Translations under genes and position numbers: made by a program
Shown here: one piece after another, positions 58,001 to 61,000 of the stretch
Layout: each line of letters begins with the position of its first letter
Position numbering within the stretch: the stretch's first letter is position 1
Notes under the pieces: model-generated
The model's database searches: none
Told to the model about the DNA's origin: nothing
Seen by the model: only the letters and a program-made list of their open reading frames with translations
Source: Linyphia triangularis
Lineage: Eukaryota; Arthropoda; Arachnida; Araneae; Linyphiidae
DNA length: 64,000 nucleotides
NCBI GenBank assembly: GCA_963978545.1
Contig: OZ021727.1
Span: forward strand, 48,955,385 to 49,019,384
Direction: 5' to 3'

Positions 58001-61000
58001 GTTTAAAATTGAAGCAATTTTTTTTATGTATAATTGTTTAAAATTAATTCGTCTGGGGAAATGTGTTTATTTTGTAAAAATTTTGCTTGCATATTATACC
58101 TAAACAGTGGCTACAGCTGATCTTAAACAAAAAAGAAAATTTCAAATAATGCAAATAATGAAATTGAACAATTTGGACAACGGAATTATGCAAACTAAAA
58201 AGACAATGAAAATGATGTAACTCCCCCAATCCAACTACATTTGAAGACAGTTTGGTGTTTTTTTGTTTGTTTTTTAATACACAAATTGATATATAATTCA
58301 TAAAAGATAAAAATGTTACATTACGAAAATATATAATACTTAAAAAAAACAGCTTATTAAATCTGAAATTTAATACTAGAGTCCTCTTTTCTTGAGATTA
58401 AATTGTAATGAAAAAAAGTGTGATTTTAAAGTATAATTGCACATGCACAGTACAGGTACACTTTACATACACTACACTAAATGAAGCAATTTGGTATTTT
58501 TGTCATGAATATGTAAAGATAAACAGTACATGCATTTTAATTTTCTTTATGATGGTGAATTTGAATGTTCTTTTACTTGAAAGTTTATTATTTATATATA
58601 TTTTATCGATAGCTTATAATCAGGGAAAAAATTAGGTGTTACAGGGAATAATCAGGAAATTTTAAAATAACTTTTCTGTGGACACCCTGTTGAAGCAAAT
58701 CTTGCTTCTTACCTTTCCCTAAATAACTCATTTTCTTTCACAAGGGAAATCAATCAAAATGCCAATCGTTAATTCTCTTTTTTTTTTTTTTTTTTTTTTT
58801 TAAAAAGCAAACCAACGCCACCCAAAATTAAAATTTCTAAACTTCAAATTTAATTCCAAACTGCAAACTTTATATTTCAATAATATGAACTTTAAATTTC
58901 AAACGATATTCTTGAATTCACTCAAACACAATATTTCAATAATATGATGAAAACTTTTGTTCAGGCGATTACAGAAGTATACACTAACTTCTCAAAATAC
59001 TACCACAGAAACCATACTTGTCGAACTAACGTTTCAAATTTTACTTCGTGTTCGACAAAATTAAAAAAAACCTATTTCACTCATATTCTATAAAGTGAAA
59101 CAAATCAACGACTAATAAGCCCAATTTATCGCCAACAAAAGTTCTATCAATACACAAAAAGAAAATACCAGCAAACTCAAAATATCGCCAAGCTAAAGTT
59201 TCATTTATACAACTTCTCAAATAATATTCCTAAATGAATTCCATAACAAATTTAAACAACCAGCATAGCATTCAATAACATTACAGTGATTTCCAGTACA
59301 GATATAAAAGAATTCTATATATTGATAAGTAAGTCACAGTAAAACTTAAACTTTAAACAAAATATATATTTGCAAAAAAAAATTTATTTTTTTTAATAAT
59401 TCCTTATAACCTAAAATAATTAAGCACTGAACCAACGGCAAAGAAAGGATACATAACCCAAGATCACTTTTCTTCCGTTACTTCAAAATGGCTGTCAGTC
59501 TTTTTAAACTCGAATATTCTTCGGCACTGAATTTCTTCACCAGTTCGGATTCCAACGCTTGCCACCAAATTAGACTGTGAGGATTTCTCGAAATAACGAC
59601 GATGAATTACAAAGGTAGCGCTTTTATTAATTTTTTAAAAGAAGTTGTTTAAATTTAATATTATTGAGACTATCATATTTTTTCATGCCAAATACAATCT
59701 TGTTCTTCTCTGGTTTCGTTCTCCGGGTAACACTTCGGCTGTTGCCACTCGCTTAGATAAATCTTAATCATCCGGCTGTTGCCACTCGCTTAGATAAATC
59801 TTTACAATGGTTTAATAACATAATTAATGTTGTAGTATAGATATTTGCTATATATGATTGCTGTACACCACCTCTAAATATTAATAAATTTTGCATGACA
59901 TAATATTTTATTGTAAAGCAACTTTTAAAAATTGAAAGTTCAAAAAAATGAATCGCGTTAAAATATATATATATGTTTGAAGGTTAGTGAGGCTAAAAGA
60001 TGAGTCGTTTGTAGAGTTTCATATTTGACTTTAATAAACAGCTATTTAAGTTTTTTACAATGTGGAACAAAACCCGCTACACCTCCCTTTTCCATTCTCT
60101 CCAAGAATTCTCTCCAAGTCTCTCCTTCCATTGTGACATACTCTTACATCACGACTTCTCCTCCAGGGATGACATCTGTTCTGACCGCCTCGTTCACACA
60201 TCTGAATTTCTGAATGCTGGCATCTGTTGGAGGGTCTTCACCCCTCCGACACACACACACATATATATATTAAGGATAGATCTTTTTACTGATGAAAAAC
60301 ATTCACATTTATCCATTGAAAAGAAATGTTTTGGTTATAAAAAAATTAAATGAGCATATGCAAAAATAACACTATGTGTGTTTTTATTTTTGATATTTCA
60401 AGTTTTTTACTTAAATTTCTTACTCATTTTCGTTTATTTTTTTCTGTTATGGCAGTTTCTCCATATATGTTCTAAAACAATTAAACATAACTTTTGTTAC
60501 AAATCAAACAGATTTTTATTCAAGGGGATTGCTTAATTAAATGAATTCCTTTTATTTTCATTACTTGCCATACTATGGATTTTAACTATATTGTCTGTTT
60601 TTGTTAAAAGTTTATAATTTATATTCTAGGATACCAGGCAGTGAGTGGGCATTAGGCCAAGCCAAACGCAATCTGGCAGAGCATTATCTTTTGGTAGGAG
60701 TAACTGAAGAACTACAAGACTTTATTGCTCTGTTAGAAGCAGCTTTGCCGCAATATTTTCGTGGAGCAACTAGTCTTTTTGTTGAGGGTATGTGTAGATG
60801 CAACACAAGCAGTATATTTATCAATTATCATTGATACTTTTTACTTTAATTATTAACGTTTTAGATATAACATGTTTATAAAAGTTACATTTTTATATTT
60901 CTATTTAAAAAATTGCTTTATTTGCTATTTATCAGGGATGTAATTGTTGCTTCTGATTTAAAGCTAGCACTTCCACTATTAAATTGGAATATTTGTATTT

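Larger units (their letters stand above)
51082..59806 (-). mobile_element. Ty3/gypsy-type LTR retrotransposon with integrase before RT
   Basis: Antisense in HS2ST intron 5. Two 231-base LTRs (51082-51312, 59576-59806) differ at four positions, and the 4-base target duplication ATGG flanks them (51078-51081, 59807-59810). Reading down the minus strand: gag start at 58731, CCHC knuckles (about 55000 and 54940), protease (54775), integrase zinc segment (about 54120-54010), integrase core (53914-53625), GPY/F-like segment (about 53260-53090), RT (YLDD at 52374), RNase H (51918) and the purine tract at 51313-51330. Integrase therefore precedes RT, the Gmr1-type order. Without the 2.7 kb insertion the element is about 6 kb. 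Coding is broken at three places: the insertion in gag, a frameshift in integrase, and a TGA before the RT part. Confidence 0.93.

Noticed and set aside
60025..60353. Overlapping 62- and 97-codon frames in HS2ST intron 5
   Set aside because: The base composition is unusual but there is no recognisable protein family, and one frame ends in microsatellite-coded residues.
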